64,000 bases of DNA from Apostichopus japonicus. Its lineage: Eukaryota > Echinodermata > Holothuroidea > Aspidochirotida > Stichopodidae. Both the position numbers and the translations under genes were made by a program. The stretch is from NCBI RefSeq assembly GCF_037975245.1, contig NC_092577.1:28125898-28189897 (forward strand), given 5' to 3'. Positions 22,075 to 35,112 of this stretch are shown here, piece by piece (the stretch's first letter is position 1; every line of letters starts with the position of its first letter). The notes below the pieces were generated by a model. The model worked only from the letters and a program-made list of their open reading frames with translations. It was not told the DNA's origin and ran no database searches.

Positions 22075-24000
22075 GTCCACTAAATATGCTAGAAGTCTTA
22101 TAATGGTTAGCCATGATTATCGAAATGCAACTCATTGTGTTTTACTGCTAACTCTAAAAGCAGTTCTTCACACAGACATTTTAATTGTCCATCTACCCAC
22201 CCCTCAATTCATGGGAATGATGTTGACGACCAAAACCTACAAGAAAATAGCCTACTTTTGAAAACTTACAGCGCGTTTTTGCATGTTAAAATTTGGGGTC
22301 ACTTATACAGATGACCGATAAATTAAACGTTATTTGACAACTACAAAATCATATTTCTTGTGGCGCCCTCAATTCTAGGCCCACCACACAATCACAACCT
22401 ACGTTGGAATTTCTTATGTATAGGGCCTACATGTAATCTAGAATATTCTTGCTATTGGCCTGTAACGGTCTCATAGCGATCAGACAAGAATCTATATATT
22501 CCAGTGGATTTTTGGTGAGTCATTTCCCACACAAAAATTACACTTTTGTTATCTTTTTTTTGTATAAATTTTCTGTTTGCAATTACGGCCTAGAAGATCG
22601 AAGGTTAAACAAGATTGTTTGTTCACAAACTGTGTGCGACACCCCTACTGAACTAACACATAGCGCAAAAGGTATGCGTGAAATAAATTCAAGATTGCAC
22701 GCGCCAATAACTTCACTGAAAAGAAGACGTTTTTGTAAAGGTTACAAGCTGATTACCATAACAAAACAGCAAAAGTCTAGCAGGTTCGCTCGCATTGGAA
22801 CTCGATCACAAAGTGGGGTTTGCCATCCCTTATGATAAACAGCACAAGAATTAGCTGTAGATCGTGAGCGATGCAACAGTTTAGCTAATGGGGTGTGATT
22901 TAACACAAGGAAATAGACGAACCTAAACCCACTAGTTGACATGGATTACATTCTTATTATTCCAGAAAGCGGTTTTTAGAAGCAGCCCATTAATCCAGTA
23001 GGATATTTTCTCATCATTTTGAGGTAAGTTTTTAAGATAAAGAAAAAGTTATAGGAGCTGAATTAGTTGTTGAAATGTTTTTTTATTTTTTATAAGTGGA
23101 CACTACGCCCAATTAGTGAACTTTCGAATGTGATTATGTAATGTCCACGTCACACTCCGTCCACATATGGACTCGCCTGATGCTTGGTGAATGTTTGTTG
23201 GTCAACGTAACTTAAAACCGAATTGCAAAACTGGAATAAGGAGAGGAAGAGGTAAAGCAAAGTTAGGGAAATGAAAAAAATAACTTTAAAAAAAAAAATG
23301 ATGAGATACGATGGCGTTGCCATCTTCTTCGGGGTCCGGAGAAGTGAAAGATATACGTTAGGCCTATACTTTCCCGCTATGTGCTGTTAGATAACCGCTT
23401 GTATACTAGCTCGCCACCACATGCTGACTATACAATACCGTTCTAAATGTTTAAACAGTAGTAGGGAAAAGGGATTTCTGACTCGTCGGGAAGGGAGGGG
23501 GGAGGGGAGAGAATCAAATCATGGTGGGTATAACCCTCACCCATAGGCAGACTAAAATATTAATAATAGAAACTTCTAGTATAGTATATAAATATGTAAC
23601 ATGTACTTAGGAGTTGTACTATGTAGTTTTAAAAATTCTTCGACATACCTTCCAAGCGCTCTCCAAGGCTTTACCAAAATATCAATACAAAAAGTACAAG
23701 TTTCAGTACAAACACGTTGGTCGCACCCATGGGGAGGGTGGGGGAGGGGTATATGCTGTATGCAGGCCATTATAGCCACGTCGGAGCACGCTCCTAGACT
23801 TTTGTGCCCCTTTTGAAATATTCGGTGGCCCTCTTACTCACAGATAACGGGTTATATACCTACCCGGTGATGATCTCATCACTGACTTGGCCCTGCACTA
23901 ATGGTGGTTAGATTGGGTGACTTATAGATCTCAGTCCCTCAATGTTTCATCCATCTCACTAATGTATAGGCGCACACTGCGTGACCCATAGTACAGGTTA
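22075..24000. other. Intergenic, nothing coding recognised
   Basis: The open frame at 22449-22835 (128 codons) shows no domain and has no splice or context support. G-rich bits near 23490 and 23730 look like transposon remnants. Confidence 0.5.
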
Positions 24001-24008
24001 ATCCGAAC

Positions 24009-24664
24009 CAAGGGCGGCGGAACCGGGGGGGGGGGCACAGGGGGCACGTGCCCCCCACTTTTCCTCAGGTTAAAAATGTGCCCTTTTTCTACATAAAAAT
24101 TGAGGTGTCTCAAGTTAGCAAGAGGCCAGGGAACCAGAATGAAGACTCGGGAAGGGCCGTTTGCGGCCATCTGAGGGGTTTGTAAAACTAAAAATTTTCT
24201 TGTACGCTCCGCGCCAACTGATGGTGGCGCTCTGCTCAGATAGTCGTGCATACAACTTTGCAAATCTTGGCTACGCCCCTGACTTTTAATGAATTTCTGT
24301 GGGTCAAACTCAAAGCTATTTCGAATGGGAAAAATTGTTAATATGTTAACAAGAAAGAAACTCTAACTCGGAAGATTCCTACATTAGCAACTAGCATGAT
24401 TTCACCTCACCTCATTTAGTCTCAAAAGAAAACTTGTTCATTGTTTCCCAATTTGCACATTGGATATTGCAGTGCCAGTATGCATATTTTCCTTGAAGGG
24501 GGGGGGGGGCGTTGATGGAGTGATGTGTATACGCAAATAAGATAATACAATAAGAGTTATAAAGGGTACTAAATATAAGGCTGCATCAGTCCAATCGAAT
24601 TTCTGCAAAGTGCCCTTTGATGTCGGTGCCCCCCCCCAGATTAAAAGTGCTTCCGCCGCCCTTG
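24009..24664 (+). mobile_element. hAT-type miniature element with perfect 8-bp target duplication, copy 1
   Basis: 656 bp, with terminal inverted repeats CAAGGGCGGCGGAA and TTCCGCCGCCCTTG. It is flanked by ATCCGAAC on both sides (24001-24008 and 24665-24672). Internal G/C runs and a GGGGCACGTGCCCC palindrome lie near the left end. The minus-strand frame at 23931-24263 comes from the element. A full copy in inverse orientation is at 37602-38267. Confidence 0.95.
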
Positions 24665-24672
24665 ATCCGAAC

Positions 24673-27600
24673 ATTACGTTTGTCAGTTTATAATGTATGG
24701 AGGCTATAACGACTCTCTTTACATTTAGAATTTCTCGCTGTTCTTCAGGACATGGTTCCCTTCTTTGAACCGTAACATGGGAGGGGGACTATAGTCAATT
24801 GTGGGGAATATTTATACAGCGTACGTACGTACATTGCAGTCCATGTGGGTTATAAGATCATTCACTACGACATATAAAACTCAACCCAAAGTGTCGTACC
24901 CAGAATTATTTATGGTACAGACTTTCTGATTTAATCCATCACTTTCCAAGGATCACAACAAATTGGCAACCGCCATGACCGATCAGACTGTGAGCTAGAA
25001 AAGATGAAAAATTACTCATAATACACTCATTAACCAGGTCATAAGCCCAGTTGGTCCCCGGGGACAAATGGTTACGAATGAACCCCCTTCATAATTTCAG
25101 TCTTCATAAATGCAGGGTACATATATTGGCGTTTCAAGATGTAATCGGAAGCCCAGACCTTTGCACCCTTACGCATAACCCCGAGCCACCGGGACTACAA
25201 TCACACCTGATCCACCCTCTCACCAGGGATCATAGTACCTCCCCAGCTCATGTGCCAGCTCTCGTTGTGTATAGTCTTTCTATTTCACCAAACGCCTTCA
25301 ATCACATCCAGCCCTCCTGATTTTTAAGCTATCTTTAGTTTATTTCGAACTCTGTAACTCTGATAGCTGAAAAGGCGTCAACAAAGTCATGTTGTTATTT
25401 GCATCTAGTCTAAGGAGTCTACCGCCACCCCACCCCTCTCTCTCATAGAGTTTACCTATCATGCGGATGCACATAATAGGTTACTCCGCTTGTGGGTAAG
25501 ATGCCCAAAGAAGTTTTTTTCAAATGGCGTAAGACATTCCAATGTTAGCTAGTTAACAATAGTTAACACCTAGACGTTTAGTCTTTAACGAAACAAGTTT
25601 GTGGTTTTCACATCGCTCCACACCTTTCTTCCCTGGAGCAAATAACATGGCACGTCAAAAGAAGTCTACACCATATGTATAACTTTGGAATCAATGTACC
25701 GTGGTTCGCTGTCTAAAGCTCCTTTGTGAGTCAACGAAGATAAAAGGACCCACGTGTAATACTAATGTATAGGCTAGAATGTTTGCTTTCTGCTAAATAT
25801 AGGAAGTAACCGCTATTGTGCGCAATGTGATCGTTTTCGGACAATTCATATTACGGTATGCTGTGTGCCTTTGTTCATGTTTACCCAGGGGTCTGTCTGT
25901 TTTACCTCCATGGTTTCACCTCACTGGTTACATTCTGAACAAAATTATAATCGTTACGGTTTCAGAAAGTCCCTCCCAACTGATACATTGTTTCACCATG
26001 TGGTCTCTTTATAACCTAAAGGTTACGGTAACTTATAGTACCCTGTATATAGGTAAATGAATAAATAGGATAATAAATAAATATTGAAGGAAGATTTTGC
26101 AAATCTCGACAACTCATTATCATATTTACCATCTCGTCGCTCCCATATTGAGGATAAGATTTTGTAGTTCCTTTGCCGGTTGCGCAAGATACAGCTATAC
26201 GCCAGTTGTCATAGCAATAGCTGTCATGATAATGGTTAATATTCCTGAGTAGCTTCTCTCCGGGGGTTACCCATGGTGGGGTATATCCAAGGGGTGACCA
26301 GAAGCCTATGGCGGAGGGAGGGGTCAAAACGTTCCCCGTGGGTATGTGTCCAAGTTTGAGGCAAAAAGTCCTCCTAAAATGCTGTGCCGATTTTCTTCAA
26401 ACTCGTTGGGAAACATTGAATTGACATAGAACCTTCACACGTATCAGGGAAATGTCAAGTACTGTCAAAATATGTGTGTTACCATGGGGACCGAGGTCAA
26501 ACTTCACGTGGTTAAAAAGTCAAATGTACATTTTTGTCTAAACTGTTATCATTTGTGTCTAAAAAAACTGCCAAACGGCAGCAACTGTTTAGATTTAAGG
26601 CATGAGACGGGAAAGACGTATTTAGGATATTACATTCAGTATATATACGAGCCTACTTCAGCTTTATAGGCTCACAATTTTTTAAACAAATTTCTTCAAT
26701 GCGTCATATTATACCCCAAGTCCTCCCAATTGCTAAACTTGTGTGTAGTTAAATTAACTTATATTCTTCAATTAACATCCAAGCATGGAGCCATGATGAT
26801 ACTTGCACATAATATGAAGTTCCCAGGCTCGGTCTAGTTATGATTTAAAACTGTTCCTGTGTTCTGCTCTTGTGTTTGTTAAAGATCTGCTTTATTGGCT
26901 CAAATTATATATGCACGCTATAGCTATAAAAGTTTTGTGATTACGTAATCGACCTGCCACGGTCGTAAACCGTCCTCAGGCTCTACAATAACCCTGCATA
27001 GCTTCTTAACACCATTATAGGCTCTTTGTGTAAACACCGTGGGGATGTATGTTCATGTATGTAGTGTAGTTCATAGTGCAGCGTTCACACAAAGACCCTC
27101 ATACAAGAAAAAATATGTGGCAGGCATTGCAGACTAATTGGTAAAAAGAGGTCATTTTACGACCAAGGCATGTCGATTACGTAATCTCAAGAAACTTTTC
27201 CATGATAGCGTGCTATATTTGGTGTCTATACAACAGACCTTTAAGTACTTGTTCATTTATGGTGGATGTTTGTACATTGCATGTGGTATGGTGAACCACG
27301 TGGTTCATAAAAACATGGCGTCAGTATCTGGATCCCCCACACAAGACACACACTATACCATTACAGAATAAAACAAATGTATATGATTTAACCATGCCCG
27401 TAGCCAGGCTGGGGTTATGAGAGGGTTTTGGAGCAGGGGAAGGGTGAGCATGACCTACATTTATATTAATGCCATGCCACCCCATTTGTCAAAAATCTGC
27501 CAAATTAATTTCTTCTTTTGTCTACTAATCCCCTTACATCTATCTCTTTGTGTTCACCATGCTCATTAACCTGTCTGTATTCTGTGCGTGTTTTGTCCCT

Positions 27601-28210
27601 TCTGTTACTGTTACTTGTCATTTAGCCTTTGAAGAAGATCCTGCTAGGATGGAAACGTCAGGCCAACTTACTTTTACACAAATTAATTGTGCTTCGTAAT
27701 ATTTCTTTGCAACGATGAAACAGGCATAGTACCTCGCTAATAGCGCTGTCCGTTTAAACTAGCATAAAAGCTGCTATATTATAAGCGTATACGATCCATT
27801 GAGTATATATAATATAGCAGACTTTATAGTTTGCGAAGGTAATACACCATTCTGATTTTTTTCTTCACCGCAAGATACAGGACGCGCACAGGCTGTTGTG
27901 CCCTTTTTGAAACTTGTGGTGTCCATTCAGCAACGCAGAATGCCTGTCTACGGACCTTGGAAGTCATGTCGCCAAAAAAAAGAAGAAAAAAAGCATTCTC
28001 ATTTTAAAAACCAAAAGCTGAATTTGCCACTGATGTTATTATTTCACTGTATAGTTAAATTTAATTGGGCCATCAACAACTCAAAAAGTGGATTTATTCC
28101 TCATATTTCTTTTCGCAAAACAGACGTCTGAAGTCAATTGAATGATATACAAAAAGTATAAATTAAATCAAGGAATACATGCCCCCCCCCACTACCAACG
28201 AAAAGAAGAT
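24673..28210. other. Intergenic, dispersed repeat at 27625-27690
   Basis: No gene recognised. At 27397 a CCCGTAGCCAGGCTGGGG motif resembles the end of another hAT-like fragment. At 27625-27690 lies the partner of the repeat at 18310-18375. The frame at 27898-28131 is AT-rich and featureless. Confidence 0.55.
27625..27690 (+). repeat. Dispersed repeat end, inverse of 18310-18375
   Basis: GAAGAAGATCCTGCTAGGAT then GGAAACGTCAGGCC and ACTTACTTTTACACAAATTA match the other copy on the opposite strand, with several substitutions. Confidence 0.55.
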
Positions 28211-28218
28211 CTGCCACA

Positions 28219-28594
28219 CAGTGGCGTAGGAAGGTAAGTTTGAGTGGGGGGGGGGGGGCTGAAGATTGATGGCCGGCCTGGGGGAGGGGTCTAAGGGGAG
28301 GGGGTGTCCCCCTCCCCTTTGGAATTTTTTTGCATTTCCAGGTGGCCTCAGATGCAATTTGGTGCAATATAGCACACTTCAACATCCCACTCCATTTTGT
28401 AAATAATTTTGCATTTTCACCTGGCCTTAGATGCAATTTGGTGCTCCAAATGAGATTTTTTTCTCATTTGGAAATGAAAAAGGGGTTTTTTGACTTGCGG
28501 AGCGGGGGGGGGGGCGGAATGATACTTCCGCCCCCCATATTTTTCACCGGGGGGGGGGCTGGCGCCCCCCAGCCCCCCGGTTCCTACGCCCTTG
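28219..28594. mobile_element. hAT-type miniature element (CAGTGGCGTAGG family)
   Basis: Starts CAGTGGCGTAGGAA, ends TTCCTACGCCCTTG. Perfect 8-bp target duplication CTGCCACA (28211-28218 and 28595-28602). The inner GGGGGAGGGGTCTAAG and GGTGTCCCCCTCCCC are shared with the element at 13721-14066, which ties the two families together. Confidence 0.92.
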
Positions 28595-28602
28595 CTGCCA
28601 CA

Positions 28603-29508
28603 TCATTACATTTCGATAATCCAAACCTAACTCTTGCATCATTCGGATCGTTGATTAGTCCGGTAGTTTCATGGTCGAGTTATCTGCAGAAATCCATCCA
28701 GAAATTATTAATACTCGGAACAATCTATATAGAATATACTCTCACTTGTCTAAGGAGGAGAGATTGGTAAATAAAAATCAGGAGTACAAATTTACTTAAT
28801 CCTAATGAAATTCGCAGACACCACTCGAATCAAACAGTAATAATTGAAATTTGTTTGACAGCTGAGAATCCCTGCATGGCCTATTCTATATACAGCTTAC
28901 GATAGGCTGCTGTGAAGTCCATGACCGCAATGTTATGTATATACGAGTCGCATGTAATCGCCACGTTTGATTGCAATCTGTAACCTATGCAAATATTTTC
29001 CCTACTGTGCCTTCACCTTACGTTAATAACTTAATTACTTTCTCGATCGAAGAAGGGATTTAAACGAAAATTGATGATTATCTGTCCACTTAAAACACAA
29101 CAGTTTATAAGCTGGTCTGTCGTTAACAATAGGCCGGCTATGAGTTCGCATTTAAGCCTATTACTAAACACTAAACCCAAGTTCACGAAGGCCTTCATAT
29201 GTATTCATATGATAAGCCGGGAGGATAGCAGGGAAAGAAAGTGTGCGCAAAGGATAGCCTAATAACCTCGCCGTTTGTTTTACTGAAAGGAGGGAGGTTG
29301 CTGGGTAAATCAAGCATAGACCACAATTAAGACGGCGGGCTCCGAAACACTTTGGAGTGCTTAGAACAAGACTTAGTTATGTCACTAGATCTAAGAGAGT
29401 GTCGCAGAAACAAAATATCCTATAGACAGGTTGTTTTCTTGTTAAACAGTAAGTTTCTTTAAAAGTTTCTTAAATGTGTCATGGATGTTTTTTAAAAGAT
29501 CATCAATG
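28603..29508. other. Intergenic, nothing recognised
   Basis: AT-rich, with no repeat or exon I can name. Confidence 0.5.
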
Positions 29509-29987
29509 CAGTTGACTTGCGCAAATGGGGTGGGGGAGGGGGCGTGAGAGAGGGCAGTGGGCATTGTCCCACACCCATCGTCAGTCGGGGGACTTTTACA
29601 TTCAGCCGAACGAAGATTAGACCCCGGCTTCGGGTTTACATTCCCATTTTCAACCTCTAAAACAGTATTTAGTTAGCATTATGTAACGTATAGGCTACAT
29701 GTTACCTGGATATATGCTTTATTCAACCATTGAATTATTCATTATGCATTATGTATTCATTATTCAACCTCTAAACGTTTTCAATTGTTCTCGGGGGAGG
29801 ACTCCCAGATCTCCATACATAGGAGTCTGCTCCAACGTTCCAGCGGCCCCAACCCGTTCTTTATGGTATCCTTGATTCACTTCTGGTCCTGTCATAAAGG
29901 TCTTAGTTCCTACCTACCTCAGTGGGGGGTGGTTGTTGTATCCCCCCCCAAAAAAAACACACCTTTACAGCCATGTGCACGCCACTG
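29509..29987. mobile_element. Probable degraded copy of the 30216-30891 hAT family
   Basis: Right end GTGCACGCCACTG matches an inverted CAGTGGCGTGC terminus. Inner text (a G-rich start, AGTCGGGGGACTTTTACATT, TTTTCAACCTCTAAA) parallels 30241-30370. No target duplication; the left end is uncertain. Confidence 0.5.
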
Positions 29988-30215
29988 GCTTTAATAATAA
30001 TGTTAGATTATTAAACCATTTTCATAATGTACTGCGCAGAATCCTTAGATAGGTGATAGGACCCCAACAATAGACGACTCTGACACACGGCGATACTACC
30101 ATCAAATGTGCCCGACAAAACTGGTAAGGCCATGCACATATATCGTAATTATGATTGTGGGTTATGTTTCTGGTCTGAATCATTCTGAACAACAATGTAA
30201 AGCCCTGAAATATCC

Positions 30216-30891
30216 CAGTGGCGTGCGCAAGGGGGGGGGGTGGTGGGTAAGATGGAGGACAGCCTCCAACTCCGACCTTTAGTCGGGTACGTAACTTTTG
30301 AATTCAGCTAGGGAAGAATTGGACCACTACTACGGGTGTACCCCTGACCCTCTGTATTCAACCTCAAACAAAAACGTTCCGTTACGAGCCACTTATATAG
30401 ATTTAAGTTTTTGCCTAATATGCCTCAGTTGCACCGTTTGACTGTCTAAATATTAAATTTTTCAGACCCCCTCCCATTGAAACGGGAGTCAGCTTTAATG
30501 ACCCCACGACATCCCCTCCTTCAATAAAATAGTTCATTCGCATATGCCCCATCCCAGAAATATTCAGGACACTACCTAACTCATTCGATGGAATTTTTAA
30601 GTCAGCACAACCTTCCGATTAGAGCTAGCTATAAAGCCCTATATTATAGTCTTAAGTATGCCTTAAAATGCACCAATTTCATGTCTAAAAGTTGTATTTT
30701 ATTCCTGGTGGAGGACCCCAAGATCCCCTACAAGGTGTGTCTGTTCAGTTATTCCAGGGCAGTACCCCCTCGTATTTAAATTCCTTCCGATTCACCTCTA
30801 GCCCTTCAACAAAAGTACAACCCTCTACTTACATTAGTCGGGGAAATGCAAATCCCCCCCTCCCAATTTTGAAATCCTGTGCAGGCCACTA
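30216..30891. mobile_element. hAT-type miniature element with 8-bp target duplication
   Basis: Starts CAGTGGCGTGCGCAAGG, ends CCTGTGCAGGCCACTA. AAATATCC flanks both sides (30208-30215 and 30892-30899). 676 bp, no transposase. Confidence 0.87.
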
Positions 30892-30899
30892 AAATATCC

Positions 30900-31874
30900 C
30901 CATACCAAAGCTGAACCAAGGCCTGTCGACTTTTGATAGGGAAAAGTACCCATACTGCACCGGGACAGAAAAGCAGGTACACTGATTATGAAATGCTGAC
31001 GTAAATCGAAACAAAGGAAAGTTACTGAAGAATAAAGTATACTAAGAGTGGCCGGTAGCTTAGAACCTAGTAAAACCTATGTAAATATGACGTCGGTTGA
31101 CATTGATTAAAATGACACTACCGCATACAATGTCACCTAATTTTCAAAGCAGGATTGTTGGATACAAATTCACCCACGCACGCACGCACACACATACCCA
31201 AATGACCCCAATTAACATCGCTGTAAAATTTGTAAAAATGTTCTAGAACTATAAAACCGCACCGTTTAATTAAAGGATTATTTTATGCACATAATCACGT
31301 GTGATTTGTTGCAGACCGTTAGAAACTACCGCTATCGATAAGGTGGGTTTCCCTATACCACTTTTAATTGTTTAAGCACGTGTGGCTTTATCAATTTAGA
31401 GTCGCTGGACTACTTAGTTTAAGTCACATACCTGTTATGTAAGGGATTTGGTCGTGATAGGCCGAACAGCCTAACCTATAAATGAAAATGGACCGAACAC
31501 GCGTCTATACGTAATCACTGTCTGATTTATTCTTCCTCAATCGCATGTACAATTATCGTACATATACACCGAGCTGTACATCATCAGGTTGGAATGTAAT
31601 CATTGATTATAATTGGGTCATGAATATTCACAAATCTTAACAGATATGTATATATCATATTACAATAACATTATGTCAATTCCTCAGATGCAACACAAAC
31701 CTCGATAGAAACAACATGATGACACTTTCATTATTATAAATAAAGAGATCTACAATGCATAACAAATTTGGCAAGGATGTGATCATTCTGTTAATGTCAT
31801 CCAAGGATTCTCTCTCGTATATACATCGAGTTAAAAGAATTTTGTCTTTGTTGAGTTATTTAGAATGTATAAAA
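30900..31874. other. Intergenic, nothing coding recognised
   Basis: Contains a short CA-rich run near 31172-31195. No exon or element recognised. Confidence 0.5.
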
Positions 31875-31962
31875 CATCTGCTTCTCAGTCCAGGCCTAAA
31901 TGTTGTGATGTTAATCCAGAGATTAACATCATAACATTTAGGCCTGAACTGAGAAGCAGATG
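31875..31962. repeat. Snap-back hairpin, 41-bp stem, 6-base loop
   Basis: Arms 31875-31915 and 31922-31962 pair at 39 of 41 positions around the loop CCAGAG. It sits 74 bases left of the 35-bp satellite. Origin unknown: a foldback element, or a repair product. Confidence 0.9.
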
Positions 31963-32035
31963 TCACACTTTCCTTTAGCATTAAAGGAGCATTCCAGAGT
32001 GTAAGCTTATTTCGAAGCTGGCGATCCTGCAAGTC

Positions 32036-35000
32036 GGAATATAGCTATACAGGAACATAACTAAAAAATCGGAATATAGCTTTACAGAAACAGAACTAAC
32101 AAATTGGAATATAGCTATACAAAAACATAACTAACAAATCGGAATATAGCTATAAGAAAAAAATAACTAACAAATTGGAATATAACTAGCTATACAGAAA
32201 CATAACTAACAAATCAGGTTATAGCTATATAGAAACATAACTAACAAATCAGGTTATAGCTATAAAGAAACATAACTAACAAATCAGGTTATAGCTATAA
32301 AGAAACATAACTAACAAATCGGAATATAGCTATACAGAAACATAACTAACAAATCAGGTTATAGCTATATAGAAACATAACTAACAAATCAGGTTATAGC
32401 TCTACAGAAACATAACTAACAAATCGGAATATAGCTCTACAGAAACATAACTAACAAATCAGGTTATAGCTATATAGAAACATAACTAACAAATCAGGTT
32501 ATAGCTATATAGAAACATAACTAACAAATCAGGTTATAGCTATAAAGAAACATAACTAACAAATCAGGTTATAGCTCTACAGAAACATAACTAACAAATC
32601 GGAATATAGCTATACAGAAACATAACTAACAAATCAGGTTATAGCTATATAGAAACATAACTAACAAATCGGAATATAGCTATACAGAAACATAACTAAC
32701 AAATCAGGTTATAACTATAAAGAAACATAACTAACAAATCAGGTTATAGCTATAAAGAAACATAACTAACAAATCGGAATATAGCTATAAAGAAACATAA
32801 CTAACAAATCAGGTTATAGCTATATAGAAACATAACTAACAAATCGGAATATAGCTATACAGAAACATAACTAACAAATCAGGTTATAGCTATAAAGAAA
32901 CATAACTAACAAATCAGGTTATAGCTATAAAGAAACATAACTAACAAATCGGAATATAGCTATACAGAAACATAACTAACAAATCAGGTTATAGCTATAT
33001 AGAAACATAACTAACAAATCAGGTTATAACTCTACAGAAACATAACTAACAAGTCGGAATATAGCTATACAGAAACATAACTAACAAATCAGGTTATAAC
33101 TATATAGAAACATAACTAACAAATCAGGTTATAGCTATATAGAAACATAACTAACAAATCAGGTTATAGCTATAAAGAAACATAACTAACAAATCAGGTT
33201 ATAGCTCTACAGAAACATAACTAACAAATCGGAATATAGCTATACAGAAACATAACTAACAAATCAGGTTATAGCTATATAGAAACATAACTAACAAATC
33301 GGAATATAGCTATACAGAAACATAACTAACAAATCAGGTTATAACTATAAAGAAACATAACTAACAAATCAGGTTATAGCTATAAAGAAACATAACTAAC
33401 AAATCGGAATATAGCTATAAAGAAACATAACTAACAAATCAGGTTATAGCTATATAGAAACATAACTAACAAATCGGAATATAGCTATACAGAAACATAA
33501 CTAACAAATCAGGTTATAGCTATAAAGAAACATAACTAACAAATCAGGTTATAGCTATAAAGAAACATAACTAACAAATCGGAATATAGCTATACAGAAA
33601 CATAACTAACAAATCAGGTTATAGCTATATAGAAACATAACTAACAAATCAGGTTATAACTCTACAGAAACATAACTAACAAGTCGGAATATAGCTATAC
33701 AGAAACATAACTAACAAATCAGGTTATAACTATATAGAAACATAACTAACAAATCAGGTTATAGCTATATAGAAACATAACTAACAAATCAGGTTATAGC
33801 TATAAAGAAACATAACTAACAAATCAGGTTATAGCTCTACAGAAACATAACTAACAAATCGGAATATAGCTATACAGAAACATAACTAACAAATCAGGTT
33901 ATAGCTATATAGAAACATAACTAACAAATCAGGTTATAGCTATATAGAAACATAACTAACAAATCGGAATATAACTATACAGAAACATAACTAACAAATC
34001 AGGTTATAGCTATATAGAAACATAACTAACAAATCAGGTTATAGCTATAAAGAAACATAACTAACAAATCAGGTTATAGCTCTACAGAAACATAACTAAC
34101 AAATCGGAATATAGCTATACAGAAACATAACTAACAAATCAGGTTATAGCTATATAGAAACATAACTAACAAATCAGGTTATAGCTCTACAGAAACATAA
34201 CTAACAAATCAGGTTATAGCTATAAAGAAACATAACTAAGAAAGCAGGTTATAGCTATATAGAAACATAACTAACAAATTAGGTTATAGCTATATAGAAA
34301 CATAACTAACAAATCAGGTTATAGCTATAAAGAAACATAACTAACAAATCAGGTTATAGCTCTATAGAAACATAACTAACAAATCGGAACATAGCTATAC
34401 AGAAACATAACTAACAAATCAGGTTATAGCTATAAAGAAACATAACTAACAAATCAGGTTATAGCTCTACAGAAACATAACTAACAAATCGGAATATAGC
34501 TCTACAGAAACATAACTAACAAATCAGGTTATAGCTATATAGAAACATAACTAACAAATCGGAATATAGCTATACAGAAACATAACTAACAAATCAGGTT
34601 ATAGCTATAAAGAAACATAACTAACAAATCAGGTTATAGCTATACAGAAACATAACTAACAAATCAGGTTATAGCTATATAGAAACATAACTAACAAATC
34701 AGGTTATAGCTATAAAGAAACATAACTAACAAATCAGGTTATAGCTCTACAGAAACATAACTAACAAATCGGAATATAGCTATACAGAAACATAACTAAC
34801 AAATCAGGTTATAGCTATATAGAAACATAATTAACAAATCGGAATATAGCTATACAGAAACATAACTAACAAATCGGAATTTCGCTATACAAAAACATAA
34901 CTAACAAATCGGAATATAGCTATACAAAGACATAACTAACAAGTCGGAACATAGATATACAAAAACATAACTAACAAATCAGATTATAGCTATACAGAAA

Positions 35001-35112
35001 CATAACTAACAAATCGGAACATAGATGTACAAAAACATAACTAACAAATCGGAATATAGCTATACAAAAACATAACTAACAAATCGGAATATAGCTATAC
35101 GAAAACATAACT
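32036..35112 (+). repeat. 35-bp satellite array, about 88 copies, with higher-order structure
   Basis: Monomers end GAAACATAACTAACAAATC and start either AGGTTATAGC or GGAATATAGC; a second variable spot reads TATATA, TATAAA, TATACA or TCTACA. Diagnostic variants recur 630 bp apart (18 monomers): ATAACTATAA at 32711 and 33341, AAGTCGGAAT at 33051 and 33681. The first few and last few monomers are more diverged, as expected for array edges. No gene inside. Confidence 0.97.

Noticed and set aside
32036-35112. Regular 35-bp repeats could suggest a CRISPR array
   Set aside because: Monomers abut directly with no unique spacers, there are no cas genes, and the context is clearly eukaryotic.
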